The notes under the pieces are model-generated. The model saw only the letters and a list, made by a program, of their open reading frames with translations, did not search any database and was not told where the DNA came from. This document shows positions 11,387-21,635 of a stretch of 21,986 nucleotides of DNA, piece by piece. This DNA comes from Hymenopellis radicata (lineage: Eukaryota; Basidiomycota; Agaricomycetes; Agaricales; Physalacriaceae): assembly GCA_015501595.1 (NCBI GenBank), contig JADNRX010000802.1:1-21986 (forward strand), read 5' to 3'. The translations under genes were made by a program, and so were the position numbers. Every line of letters starts with the position of its first letter. The first letter of the stretch is position 1.

Positions 11387-12289
11387 GGCGGAGACGTTGT
11401 ACTGGAGGTGCGACGTGGTAGTAATGTAGTTGGGAAGAAGTGCGCGGGAATGTTGACATGCGCTTTGTTGTGAAGAACTGTGTCTAATAGAAATGCCAAG
11501 TGAGCATCGCCTTGAACAACAGCCCCATTTGGAATTAGACTGAAAATTTTCAATTAGGTAATTATTCCAGATATATCAACTCCGTCGACGCGCTGCTTTG
11601 ACTCCCGTCCGGCGCCCGTATTACTACTAACAGTCTCCTGCAAACATCTATGCGTGTCTACAAAGAAAATAAGCCTCCCGCTAATCGACAGCTGACGCTT
11701 ATAGTACTTGGTCTAAGGTCCTATCGGGCACTCCACCGATCCGTGTGCTGTGGGAGCGTCATCCTACGCCACAGAGGGTCATGAAGGTGCTCATCGTTCT
11801 CATCGTGCATCTAATGTGCCCTCTCCACCCATTTCTTGTCCTGCATCCTCCAACCTGACACCCAGCCTTCAATGATGCCAGAGCGAATTACGCCACTGGT
11901 GTTTTCTAAACTACGCATGGCTAGCTGCCACCTTCCATCTCAGAAAAGACCATGCAGATTAAGGCCAGATCTCCAAGAATGTCCGCCTCGCACGATGTCG
12001 TGCACTGCTCAAAGGTACATCCGCGAAGAATATTCCCGACTGGAATCCATGTCCAGAGCTTCACAAGCCTCTAGATTGTGCTCCTGTCAAAGTTCGTCTT
12101 GTGCTCAGGCGCTCGCTGCCAGTGCTCATCACTGAAATGACGCGGCTCACCAACGGCAACGGTCCCCCTCAACGGGTGCCTTGTCGTCTCGCCAAGCGCC
12201 AAGGCTCCAAGTGTTCGGTCCCGCTTCCCGCCAAGTTCGCGACGACACTGCCTACTCTCCTATACTTACCAACTGCGCTCGGGCTGGAC

Positions 12290-12342
12290 ATAGGCGGTGT
12301 GGCGGATCTCCCGATGTCGGACCCCATAATTAGCGAACAATG
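12290..12342 (+). repeat. diverged direct repeat, copy 1
   Basis: This 53-base segment, containing GGCGG, CCATAAT and AACAATG, aligns without gaps to 12688-12740 with 41 of 53 identical bases by hand count. Similarity continues a little further (GTCAACAA) after an 11-base insertion in this copy. On the minus strand it contains an ATG at 12327 followed by a good splice donor GTAAGTAT. Confidence 0.6.
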
Positions 12343-12687
12343 ATGGTCTGTAAGTCAACAATTAAATCCCTGTTTATTGTCTCGAAGAAGTCTTAGTCAG
12401 TGCCTCAGAAATCATTGCAATGCCTCTCCATTGTTCTCCATGTGCTGCGCTATTTGATGACCTGTGGTGATTAAAATTGACGAGAACTTTTATTCAGAAG
12501 CTGTACAGGTCGATTCATTTGGCCGCCGCGCTTCGCTGGGTCTGAAAAGGTTGTATGTCGTTGTCATCGACTCCTGAGAGGATTATTGTTCATATTGAGT
12601 TTAAATCGACCACCTCCCATACTCACGGTGAACGCGCGATCTGAACGAGACCTTTGAGGCGAGGCTGACCCAGCATGTGTACTTTCG

Positions 12688-12740
12688 ATGGGCGGTGCGG
12701 CGGATCATTCGGCGTCGGGCTCCATAATCATCCAACAATG
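12688..12740 (+). repeat. diverged direct repeat, copy 2
   Basis: This is the partner of the 53-base segment at 12290, displaced by 398 bases in the same orientation. In one minus-strand frame both copies are free of stops and their differences are partly conservative (YGARRRMIRRTAH against YGVRHREIRHTAY), which hints at an old coding duplication. Confidence 0.6.
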
Positions 12741-14436
12741 GTCAACAACTCGGCGTTCCCAATCGTTCTAGTATTTGCTCCGCATTCTGTGAAATAAAGG
12801 GAGGAATCAATTAATCGTTTTTGGAGGCTGAAGCTGTTCACCGTGTACGAAAGCCTCTTGCATTGTATAGCGGGAGTTTCATGCACCCAACACGAAGTTC
12901 GTAAAGTTGGTGCTTCGCGATGCCGAATACTGTGCAAGTCCAGTAAGTACGTTCACCATGATCTGAAATTGATCGAGCACTGGTGGTCGATGTGGGCACG
13001 CAATGTGCATTCGCTGATCCAGCAGCATATCACCGCCCTCATGTGACCAACATCGAGTTATCCTGGACCCTGCTACGTCTTTGATCCGTTGAGGACATAC
13101 CATCATTGTACAACACATCTGTAGAGATCATCAGCTGTATAGTTGTGGCGCACTTCTTACGTCTCAAAGGAGGCATAAGACACGTTTTCACCTGTAATAA
13201 GATCAGTGTAGGGACCATTTCACTGCACTTGGTGCACTGTAGCTGCGTTTGCTTCGAAGTTACCGGTACACCGGACATGATACTATGATATCCGTGTAGA
13301 TCCATTCAGTCGACGTCCAATGGTCAACCTTCTGAGAACCATTGCCGTATTTCGCACTGTTAGCTGTAAAATCAATGACAGTGACTTGCAAAATAGCAAT
13401 CCTTTGATGGTTCCTCCGGTTGTCCCGGCTGATGGGTGCGAGTACTACTTTCGGAGACACGGTACTTATACGGAGATTTTCTTCGCAGGTAACCCGTATT
13501 GCAATCTTCCAAGATTCTCGAGCTCCATTTGGAGCTCCTCTCAATGAGGAAACTCGAATCATGGGGACTGCTGTGGAGGCGCTTATAGACACGGCAACTT
13601 CCGAGAGAATGCGGTGGCGGTCTGTGGTTCTTTATAGAGAGCACCTCCTAGAAATCTGTCAAATGACTGTTCAAAAAGTAATGAGGGATGACATATATGC
13701 CGTCCAGACGCGCCATAACGCGCAAGGACGCGTCCTCAGGTATACAGCCATGTACAGCCTTTGGGACTGCCAGTGTACAGGTAGTCGGAGATGATTCGGA
13801 CCCACGTAAACAGGAAATCCGAGATCTATATCTTTTTTTACCTCATGGACATTGCTATCAGTGTGTCGAATCATAAAGCATAATCATCGGGATCGTCACT
13901 AGTAAGTAATCATATGCATCAGCGTCGGCACAAGTATGCAGCTTCACGCTGTGCGAGTGCGACTTGGACATGCGTTACAATTTTAACTACGCTTTACAGA
14001 GCAGTGAGTAGTAGGAACAGTTCCTCGAAATCCAGACATCGGCGTCTGAATGATAATAATCAGGACGCTTGTGGGAGCTAGCAGCTGAGCACTGCAAAAT
14101 TATCCATTCGCACGCGTTCTTCTCGCCTGAGTTTGAATGAGCACTTCCCCGTCTATCGATGGCTTCGCTAATCGCGATTGGACCTCGTGAAACCAGTTAG
14201 TAGACGAGTCACTATGGGCTGATGTACAGCAGTTTAAGCCCGATAATTGAGGTCTTTGAGGTCAACAGATGCCGGGTGAGACAAGAATTCGCAGGTCTCA
14301 GGTCGGTAATCATTCAACAGGATTACTACAGAGTTGAAAAAACATAGAGGAATCGACCAGAGAGGTGAAGCAATACATCGCGACGGGTGAATAATTTTAG
14401 AAATTCAGAGATAAAGGAAGATCACTAACAAGAAAA

Positions 14437-16993
14437 TCAAAGTGTATACTTGAAATCAGGCGCCTTGTCACCCATGTACCGCAGTTCTGCCAGAGAGGTA
14501 CTCTTTTCCCCAGCTCCATCCATAATGGACTGCCTTCGCGCGTTTATTCGGGCATACAACGCGGCTACCAGAGGCGTGCACACCATGCCTATGACAAGAA
14601 ACATGATCGTAATGCCGTCTAGAAAACACCGTGAGCACGCCGAGTAACATCGCAAAAACGCCGGCCCTCACGTCCTAGAATGAATCTGGGGCTGTCTTGA
14701 CTGCGATATATGTTGCCCGCAACGACACCGCCAAAGTTCCCGAGTCCTATATGCAAAGCCATGCCCACTGCACGTTTATACTGCCCTGACAAGTTGTTCC
14801 CGAGCCTAGCGGGGAGCGAACGCGGATCAGCGACCCACACCCAAACTCCAATGACCGTTATTACGAACCACACCACGACTCCAGGAAGCGCTCCATAGCT
14901 CCCACTAACGCACAGAAACGTGCCAAAGTATTTCACTCCGGAGGGCGCGTCCGTGATGTTAATAATGAAGCCTACTAATGCAACCAGCAGGCCGCCGAAT
15001 ATGAACGGCGAGCGCAGCTTGTATCGATCCGAAGCACTGGCCATAGCAATCACAACTATAGCTGCTCCAACGGTCAATCATCGTCTCACGGAGAAGCATG
15101 ATGAAGAACGCACTAGCGAATACATACGGCGGCACGCTGAGCAGTTCACTTATGAGAGAACTGTAACCGAAGCTAGATGCTACATTTTAGAACACTGCCC
15201 GTTCCGAGGAACGTTGAAGACGCACGTCTTAATAATGATCCTGAAGTGAAGGAGCAATGAATACGCGTAGTTGGCGTGATAATGAGGAATGAACATACGG
15301 CAGAAACAAGGTGATAGCGATATCTGGCATAGGATTCAGGATGCCACGTCAAACGATAACAGCGAATAGACCCACACGGAGTAATGCAGGAAAGGAAGAT
15401 CAAGGTATGCAGCCAAACCTGCGGTCAGTCCAGTAAACCATAACGTTCGTTGTAGGCTGTACAATTTCGTACCTGCCAGTCACTAAGCGCCGCGTATATG
15501 TATTTGCTCGAAAAGGTTTCGCCCTTGTCTCCAACAGTAGACTGTTCCTGCGCTACATGAAACTCGGAGCATCAGAAGTCGATCCTGTACGCCCTAGACA
15601 GCTCACCCTTCAATTGACGAAGAAAGTCTTTCTCTTCATCATCGAGAAAACTCGCCGTGGAAGGAAAATCCAGATCCGCCATGGCTATCCCCGTATTCAG
15701 CGCAGCAAGTCGGAAGAAACATACTCACTGACCGAAAAATGCCAGCACTGCACCCAGGGTACTTATTGCACCCTCAGCAATCTACATGGGGAAGGTATCA
15801 GCGGCTATTCATGAAGCTTCAGAGATTCTTATATACAAAAATCCAAGACCAGCCCAGCAGACCGCCCACTCCGCTCGCCCGGCTTATCACAGACGCCAAC
15901 AGGCCAGAAAAGGCGCATCCGATGGCGCCCGAGGCCACGAAGTAGCCTAGACGGAGCTGCAGTAGATGACGCGGGTACCAGAAGGTCAGGCTTTGAACGC
16001 GCAGTCAGCATGCCGACAAGATAATGCCATCATTAACGTACTAATACGAGATGCCCGGGAACAAGCCTGCCTCCACCGCGCCCAGAGCAACTCTAAGTCC
16101 AAGTAGCTGAGGATACCTGAGAAAGTACGATTCAGTCGGGATTCATGATGAGAATAACGACACGAACGTTTGGACTATGCCGGTTAAAGCCCTGTGGAGA
16201 AGACGTGCAAATGAGCAAGGCTGTGCGTGGAAGTATAAAAGCAAAGGTACAATGTAATGCCCCAAAGTAGCTTATAGAGCAGAATCACATAAGTGTACTC
16301 GTTGCCTTAATAACTGAATACGCACAGCTAGGCCTGGGATGCACCTTGACATCACTCATGAGATTAGTGAGCACGTTCGGCAAAACTTAGTAATAGCTCA
16401 CCTCGATGGCCGAAGCTTTTTCAAGGCAAGACTATATATAAGGTTATATACGAGCACAGGTTTGGTGGGAACCCATCACGCACTTCACAGGGCATTCAAA
16501 GATGCAATACGGCTGGCAGCAGGGCGCGATGAGCAAAATGGTTGAGAGGAGCCCAGCCGAAAAGACTCACGATGAAGTATGCTGTCTAAGGCTAATCTCA
16601 GCACAAATTGTCGACAATAGTGAAGGTAATACGCACCAAAACCATGTTGAATTTGTCCCCAGTGAGAGCGAACTGAGACTGGAGCCCCTGCAGCTTCGCG
16701 ATGCCTTTCCACATCGGTCAGAACGTGGTGCACTTCGAAGCCCACTAGAACGCGTACCTATGTTACCTGCGAGACGAAGGGGTAAGTGATTTGGTGGGGG
16801 CTCGAGACGACATGCCTTTGCCAAGAAACAAGAGAAAGTGAATCAGACATATGATAGGCATCAGCCGAAGGTCAAGCTTCCGCCAGAGTTTCTGTTGCCT
16901 CGCCTCGTCGAAAGTGATAGCGGAATCTGGCGTTCCCACACAGTCAATGGAAGAACTCGTTTGAGTTGGTTTGACAATACACGACGAAGACAT
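14437..16993 (-). CDS. MFS transporter, allantoate/nicotinate (Dal5/Tna1-like) family
   Basis: A twelve-helix carrier of about 495 residues, split by roughly 19 introns. The start is the ATG at 16993 (MSSSCIVKPTQTS). After a soluble N-terminus come LWRKLDLRLMPIICLIHFL in helix 1, the NIG motif, GLQSQFALTGDKFN, and FECPVNLALKKLRPS between helices 2 and 3. Later come LRVALGAVEAGLFPG and FWYPRH. After the central loop (DFPSTASFLDDEEKDFL) are SELLSVPPYVFA, DRYKLRSPFI, LGNNLSGQYKRAVGMALHIG and GNIYRSQDSPRFILGH, ending DKAPDFKYTL. These motifs are typical of the anion:cation symporter family, which imports small organic anions such as allantoate, nicotinate or pantothenate; the exact substrate cannot be read here. 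Exons include micro-exons of 9 nt (16758-16766), 15 nt (16571-16585), 15 nt (15226-15240) and 25 nt (15299-15323). The first intron is GC-AG. The join around 16251-16401 is unresolved. All other joins keep frame, so the gene looks functional. Confidence 0.88.
16767..16815 (-). other. GC-AG intron before a 9-nt micro-exon in the MFS gene
   Basis: This 49-nt intron starts GCATGT and ends CTCGCAG. It is followed by only nine exon bases (16758-16766) and then a normal GTACGC donor. Together the pieces code for GKGNIGIAKLQGL, which matches the family pattern of a basic residue plus N-I-G after helix 1. No GT-AG alternative nearby gives this motif. Confidence 0.68.
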
Positions 16994-17732
16994 CGAGGAC
17001 GCGTGTACTTCCGAGCACAACAAGACTGATTTCGAGCAGGGCGTTTAAGAGACAGACCGCACTCCTTCTCTAAACCGATAGCGGCCCAGCCATTCCGATG
17101 TGGCCGATGGAAAAAGCGCAGATGAAGGTCGTGGAATGCTTCCTTTAGTTAGCAGCCTTACGGGAGATCCGCTAACTGCTCCAAATCGCGAATTCACGAG
17201 CTTGATAGCCTAGTTGTGCTTTCCAATGCGCGTCAGAAAAGCCGCATGTATCGCGAGGATGAGCAACACGCCATGAACCACGTAGGTTCCGGAAGATCTG
17301 CGCTCCACATCAGCGCTGTTGTAGGGTTCGAAGAACGTCGAACGCACCTTTTGGGGATCACTGAGGGATATATTTGAACCCGGTAAGCCTGTTAGGCAAG
17401 GCACAGCCGACGCGAAAGGACAAGGAAGAAAAATTCATGTAGCCTCAATTCGAATCATCGGAATCGTCTCCGACCTTGTCCTCAAGAAAATGCCTCAGAT
17501 CCGGCCGGACACTCCCTGTGCGAAGTCGAAGTCGGAGAAATGTCGCGCTAGGATTATCCTATGAACGAAATGCATAGAAGTAGGTACTACATGTCTCGAC
17601 ACATGGTGGTCAAGAGGAAGACCGGGACCAACAAGACACAACAAATCCCTTCCGGCAAATCCCGCTTGCCTTCATAATGAAAACCGGCCTCATCCTCCAC
17701 CATCGTTATTTGTGAAAATAGAAATTATACGA
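16994..17732. other. intergenic region between MFS and SRA genes
   Basis: About 740 bases lie between the ATG of the transporter and the stop of the SRA gene, both on the minus strand. It should contain the transporter promoter and the 3' UTR of the SRA gene. A 64-codon minus-strand frame (17210-17404) has no motif. I see no repeat or RNA gene. Confidence 0.5.
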
Positions 17733-19078
17733 CTAGGAGTCGTCCAATTCAGGTTTGATGGGGACAGACCCCGCTGGATACTTGGGAATCTTTCCTACAG
17801 AGCGCCTGGAATACCGGCTTTCAGAGAGCTTACCGCTAGTGTCTGGAAGCTTCGTGCCATCCTCAAGTGCCTCAAACCGCCCTGCCTCTGAAAAGGAAGG
17901 AGATGGACTACGTGGTGGCTCCTCGACATCTTCTGTGAATTCCACTTGTGGAATCATCGGCGAAGCGTCTACCAAATTTGCTTAGACTAGTACGTCTCGG
18001 GGCCGTCTGGAGATCACTTACGTCCACTCTGTTTGCTAGACAGTCCGCGAAAGGCATATTCAGGATGGTCTGATGGAACCCATATATCGCGCTGGTCGCC
18101 CGCCTTTAATTTTAGTGGTTCCTGGCCATCGATACGCTGGAAAGGATGAGCGTCGGTTGAGCCGCAAGTTACAATTGTATGATACCTCAAACGTGAACAG
18201 GCATGTCATAAACCCTGACTTTCCTTGTAGTCGCTCTGCCTGAAGTTCATGATGACATGACTCCATGTCCGCAATTGCTGGCTCGTAACTCACTCACCTC
18301 GGTGATCAGATACAGACCGTCATACCGAAAGTAGCTGCGAACAATTGAGATGCAGAGTAGAGACTGATTAGGACCACGCACTGTCTAGTCTCCTTTCCGA
18401 ATAATTCTCTTCCAACCCCGAGCGCAGGCGCATAAGGAGACTTGAAATCTGAACCTCGAACAACTCGTACAGGCCTCTTGCGGTCGTGTGATATCTACAG
18501 AGTGGACTCAGCAATGCCGGTATAGATGCACTGACCTACTGACCTTTAGTTGCAGATTACCTCCAACCCATTCCTGATCGGCGATTCGTTGGCCAGGTCT
18601 CCTGGGCTCGCTTCCGCCTGAGGTGTATGTTTCAGAGTGCGACCTCGTGTCGTAAAGAGGACGAGGGACTAACCTGCACCAGAGTAGATACTACGAAGAT
18701 CAGGACGAAACCTTGCCCAAAGATAAAAGACTACTCACAAATTATTCCCATTGTCATCCTTCAATTCAATATCATCGGGATATTGACCAGATCTACGACC
18801 GGCGTGAGTCGACTGGTAGGCATCAGCTAAGCACGTACATAGAGATGCTGTATGCTCCGTTCTCATTGTCGCCATAGATGCCCCCCTGCTGGTTGCAATG
18901 GACGCCGGCAGCTCGTAGTACCGACTTGTCTTTATATAGCGTTCCCACCGGACTATCTGCGATCTCTCCATGGCGCTTCCTGTGGGTAAATGAGGCTAGA
19001 CGCAAAGTGGACGAGAAAGGGAGCTCACCCGTCATAAAATTTCCCCGTCGCAGGGGTCTTGGACGTATTTGCGCTCAT
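17733..19078 (-). CDS. stand-alone SRA-YDG domain protein
   Basis: Ten exons total 903 nt, or 300 residues: 19078-19029, 18979-18839, 18792-18739, 18690-18674, 18617-18544, 18494-18382, 18334-18298, 18239-18186, 18136-18022 and 17980-17733. All joins are in frame with no correction. The SRA fold is plain: VGTLYKDKSVLRAAGVH (28-44), GGIYG, AYSISISGQYPDD, FIYSGAGG, GGNLQLK, RPVRVVRGSDFKSPYAPA, YFRYDGLY (151-158) and KSGFMTCLFTFERIDGQ. In characterised proteins this domain recognises 5-methylcytosine, often hemimethylated, by base flipping. No PHD, RING or SET domain is present. The C-terminal 80 residues are acidic and Ser/Pro-rich, with no clear fold. A DNA-methylation reader in the nucleus is the likely role. 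It lies 378 bases downstream of the sirtuin gene, in the same orientation. One exon is only 17 nt. Confidence 0.92.
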
Positions 19079-19456
19079 CGCAGTCTTCCTCGCAAGATTA
19101 TGCTGGTAGAATGGGTCTGAAGAGGGCGTGTGAGCGTAACCTACCAAATTAAGACTAAAAATGCCGCAGCGGTACAAGCACCTCCGTCAAGCGAGTGAAC
19201 GAGTTCCATAGAGGAGCACAATATTTAAATGAGGGCAGGAGGCAGATCATACCGTGATTGACAGCCTTGAGGCACGATCATTTGTGGGTCCGTGTTGGCC
19301 GTACACCCGACCGTGTCATCAAGTACTAATCGCGACAGCAAAGACAGCGACGTACACACAGATCTACAATTACTGCTACACGCACAAGTATGTTACTAGA
19401 ATAAGTTGGCAGACATAAATATGCAATATATAATAGATACACTAAAGTCCATATGA
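19079..19456. other. intergenic region between SRA and sirtuin genes
   Basis: The 378 bases hold the SRA promoter and the sirtuin 3' UTR, both on the minus strand. The part near the sirtuin stop is AT-rich (19400-19450). I found no open frame or repeat of note and no clear TATA box at a convincing distance. Confidence 0.5.
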
Positions 19457-21166
19457 TCAAGAAAGTCTAGTCCGTGCGCTGAGACGAGAAACAGATGAAT
19501 CACTATCGTGTTCATCGTCCACTACATTAATGAGAGGCGATGGGCTTGGAGTCCAGGGGCGTCGCGGAGGGGATTCGGGAGTAGGAGGAGTGAGAGCAAA
19601 GAAAGAGCGAACTTTTGTTTTCGACGGAGTGACAGGAAATAATGAGGATGGTGGCGGGGATGGTGACGGAGAGATCATTCGAGGAGGAATACGGATAACA
19701 TTATTCTTGATAGGCGTATACTCCGGGGATGGAGGGAATACAGTGCGTGAATATGATTCAGGCGAAAGGGAGAGATGAACATGTTTTGCGGTCGCTGCCA
19801 ATTTGGCCGGGGTTTCTTTCGGTCGCTTGGGTGGTGTCGTGGGTTGCTGCTTTGGCAATTTCTTCTTCGGTGTTTTCGGCACCTCCGAGTTCGCCTGATT
19901 TTCCTCCCTTTTCCTCTTGCGCTCCCGCGCCGCCGCCTTCGTTCGCGTCTCCTTGTCCAGCTCCGCCTGGAGTAGCTCGGCAAACTCCTGCGCGTCGCCC
20001 TGTATCCACGTATCAAATACACCCTCCCAATCTCGGGTGGGAACTGGAAAATCCAGGTTCAAATAAATGGCTTTGCATGCAGATTCCTCGTCTGGGCTAT
20101 CTGGATTGGCCTTTCGTGATTTAGTGGCCTTCGAAAATTCTCTAACCATCCTCTTGGTACCCGGAACTCTGAGACTCGTTCCGACTACGAGCAGGAGGTC
20201 CGCGCCGCTGCGGCCTCTGCCTTTCGAGGAACCAATGATGTCGCGGCTTACCGCCTCTCCCACGCCCTCGCCATCCTTGTGAGCCTCGTTATAGAGCACA
20301 ACACTGGGCCGAAGCTTTCCCACCCCGCGGATCCGCTTTCCGACGAGCCCGCGAGTCCTTTCTACCGCGGTACACTCTGGACATTGTGGAGGTAACCCTG
20401 CAGAAAAAGAAGGCATATGGTCGTCGAAAGGAAAGGAGTGGTTGCAAATCTGACAGTGCACATTTTGGAGCGTCCCATGCAACGGAATGCAACGGGGCGT
20501 CTCGCTAGGTGGGGTAGGCAGTCGCGAATCTTCCGCATGCTTTAGGGAGGTCTTGGCTCGTCGTTCTTCGAATCCGGGGACGCCGAATGAGAGTCCAGCT
20601 TTAGACTCAAGTGCATCGATATTTTGAGTGTAGACACGTAGCAATTTGCCTGAATTATCCAGAGAACGAAGTAGACGATGGAATGGGGTAGGCTGGGCTG
20701 CCTTGGAGAGCTCGGACAGCCGGGTGATCATCTGGCAGAACATTGAGGTTGTGTGTTCAGACTAGCAAATCAAGTCAGCCCCCGGATTACAATTTTAACG
20801 CGCAAATAAGCACGACCGTTGTAGGCGAGCGACATACTTTGAAGACCGAGGCATCGAAGAGATCCTTTCCAGACGCTAGCACATCTCGGGGATGATCCCT
20901 CTTCAGCGACTGAAACAAGCCCTCTGGAGACCGGAAATCAGGAATGCCAGCCTGCACCGATATCCCAGCGCCTGTGGGCAGATATTGAGCTATCTGCTAC
21001 CCGCGAAAGTGCCACGCTACGCACCAGTAATGACCACAATACGCCTCGCTTTAAGTATGGCCTTGATTGTGCTAGCTAGCTGGACATTGGGCGCGCTGGA
21101 CTCGACCAGAAATGGCGGCGATGAAGGCAGCGGCGCCCCGACGTCGAGCGAGAGAAACAGCGTCAT
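19457..21166 (-). CDS. Sir2-family NAD-dependent deacetylase, Hst3/Hst4 type
   Basis: Three exons (21166-21025, 20971-20838, 20761-19457) total 1581 nt, or 526 residues. The introns are 53 and 76 nt. NAD-binding and catalytic motifs are complete: GAGISVQAGIPDFRS (from about residue 48), TQNIDALE (137-144), the catalytic His in PLHGT (187), two zinc pairs CQIC and CPEC (195-222), VLYNEAH, and GTSLRVPGTKRMVREF (from about 286). The form GTSLxVPG with LYNE is typical of the Hst3/Hst4 class, which in yeasts removes acetyl from histone H3 lysine 56 and affects silencing and genome stability. About 40 extra residues sit between TQNIDALE and the catalytic His. The last 170 residues are basic, then rich in SP and TP pairs, and probably disordered. 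The same domain could have other substrates. There is no sign of damage. Confidence 0.93.
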
Positions 21167-21230
21167 TCACCGGCTGTGGCAGTCAGAACTAAGAGATGTT
21201 ATGCCGACATAACCACCCTCCTGATGGTTG

Positions 21231-21238
21231 CCTTTATA
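21231..21238 (-). promoter_or_regulatory. TATA-like box of the sirtuin gene
   Basis: On the minus strand TATAAAGG lies about 65 bases upstream of the sirtuin ATG at 21166. The distance and motif suit a fungal core promoter. No other support. Confidence 0.4.
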
Positions 21239-21239
21239 G

Positions 21240-21635
21240 GCAAGTCCCCTTCACATCAGCTTGCTTCCTGCCACATCAACACCCTGTTTGTTTCTTCGGT
21301 TTGAACAATAAATCGTTGTTCTCTGTTCGGTGATCCGCTGTTGTTCGTCCTTTTGTTATTGGCCAAACTAGAGCGTCCTTGTTTTTCGGAGAGATGGTGT
21401 CGGGAAAAGGTCAAGTACACTCCGACGCCTGCCTTCTCGCTCTGAAACCCGAGTTCCTGGCTCTTTATACCGAAATCTATGCTTTGTTCTCTCTGCTTCT
21501 GCTCACGACTGATTTGCTCGAAAGACTGCACGCGCCATTGTTATACTGTCTGTGCACTGACCTCTTATGTAGTTTTCGTATCAGAATCTCCTCGACTTCC
21601 CATTAAGGGGGACGAGACTTCCCTTCGCAATATAG
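21240..21635. other. intergenic region upstream of the right-edge gene
   Basis: This stretch lies between the divergent sirtuin and the coding stretch at the right edge. It is T- and C-rich on the plus strand. A 75-codon plus-strand frame (21379-21606) and a 91-codon minus-strand frame (21256-21531) overlap each other without motifs. It may hold 5' exons of the right-edge gene that I could not place. Confidence 0.4.

Larger units (their letters stand above)
11387..14436. other. 3-kb region without a supported gene
   Basis: This stretch lies upstream of the calcium pump and downstream of the MFS gene. Its first 200 bases probably hold the pump's 5' UTR and promoter. Open frames of 60-128 codons occur on both strands (for example 11836-12135 plus, 12101-12343 plus, 13420-13794 plus, 13260-13592 minus). 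They overlap one another, show no family motif and cannot be joined into a convincing spliced protein. A diverged direct repeat is present near 12.3 and 12.7 kb. I see no transposase or reverse transcriptase motif, no terminal repeats and no tRNA. It may be decayed mobile or duplicated DNA, or hold a non-coding RNA that I cannot detect. Confidence 0.5.

Noticed and set aside
10470..11429. 319-codon plus-strand open frame
   Set aside because: It lies entirely opposite exon 1 of the Ca2+-ATPase and its composition mirrors the Ser- and Lys/Glu-rich coding strand. It is an antisense shadow.
11836..12343. Pair of overlapping plus-strand frames as a Cys-rich secreted protein
   Set aside because: There is no signal peptide, the Cys spacing is irregular, and the second frame covers the repeat copy.
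13420..13794. 124-codon plus-strand open frame as a gene
   Set aside because: It has no recognisable motif, is overlapped by minus-strand frames of similar size, and has no convincing neighbouring exons.
14437..16993. MFS gene as a pseudogene because no long open frame exists
   Set aside because: Splicing by normal fungal signals rebuilds nearly all conserved MFS segments in frame. The many stops lie in introns.
17320..17345. GGGTTCGAAGAAC resembling a tRNA T-arm
   Set aside because: No matching acceptor, D-arm or anticodon stem surrounds it.
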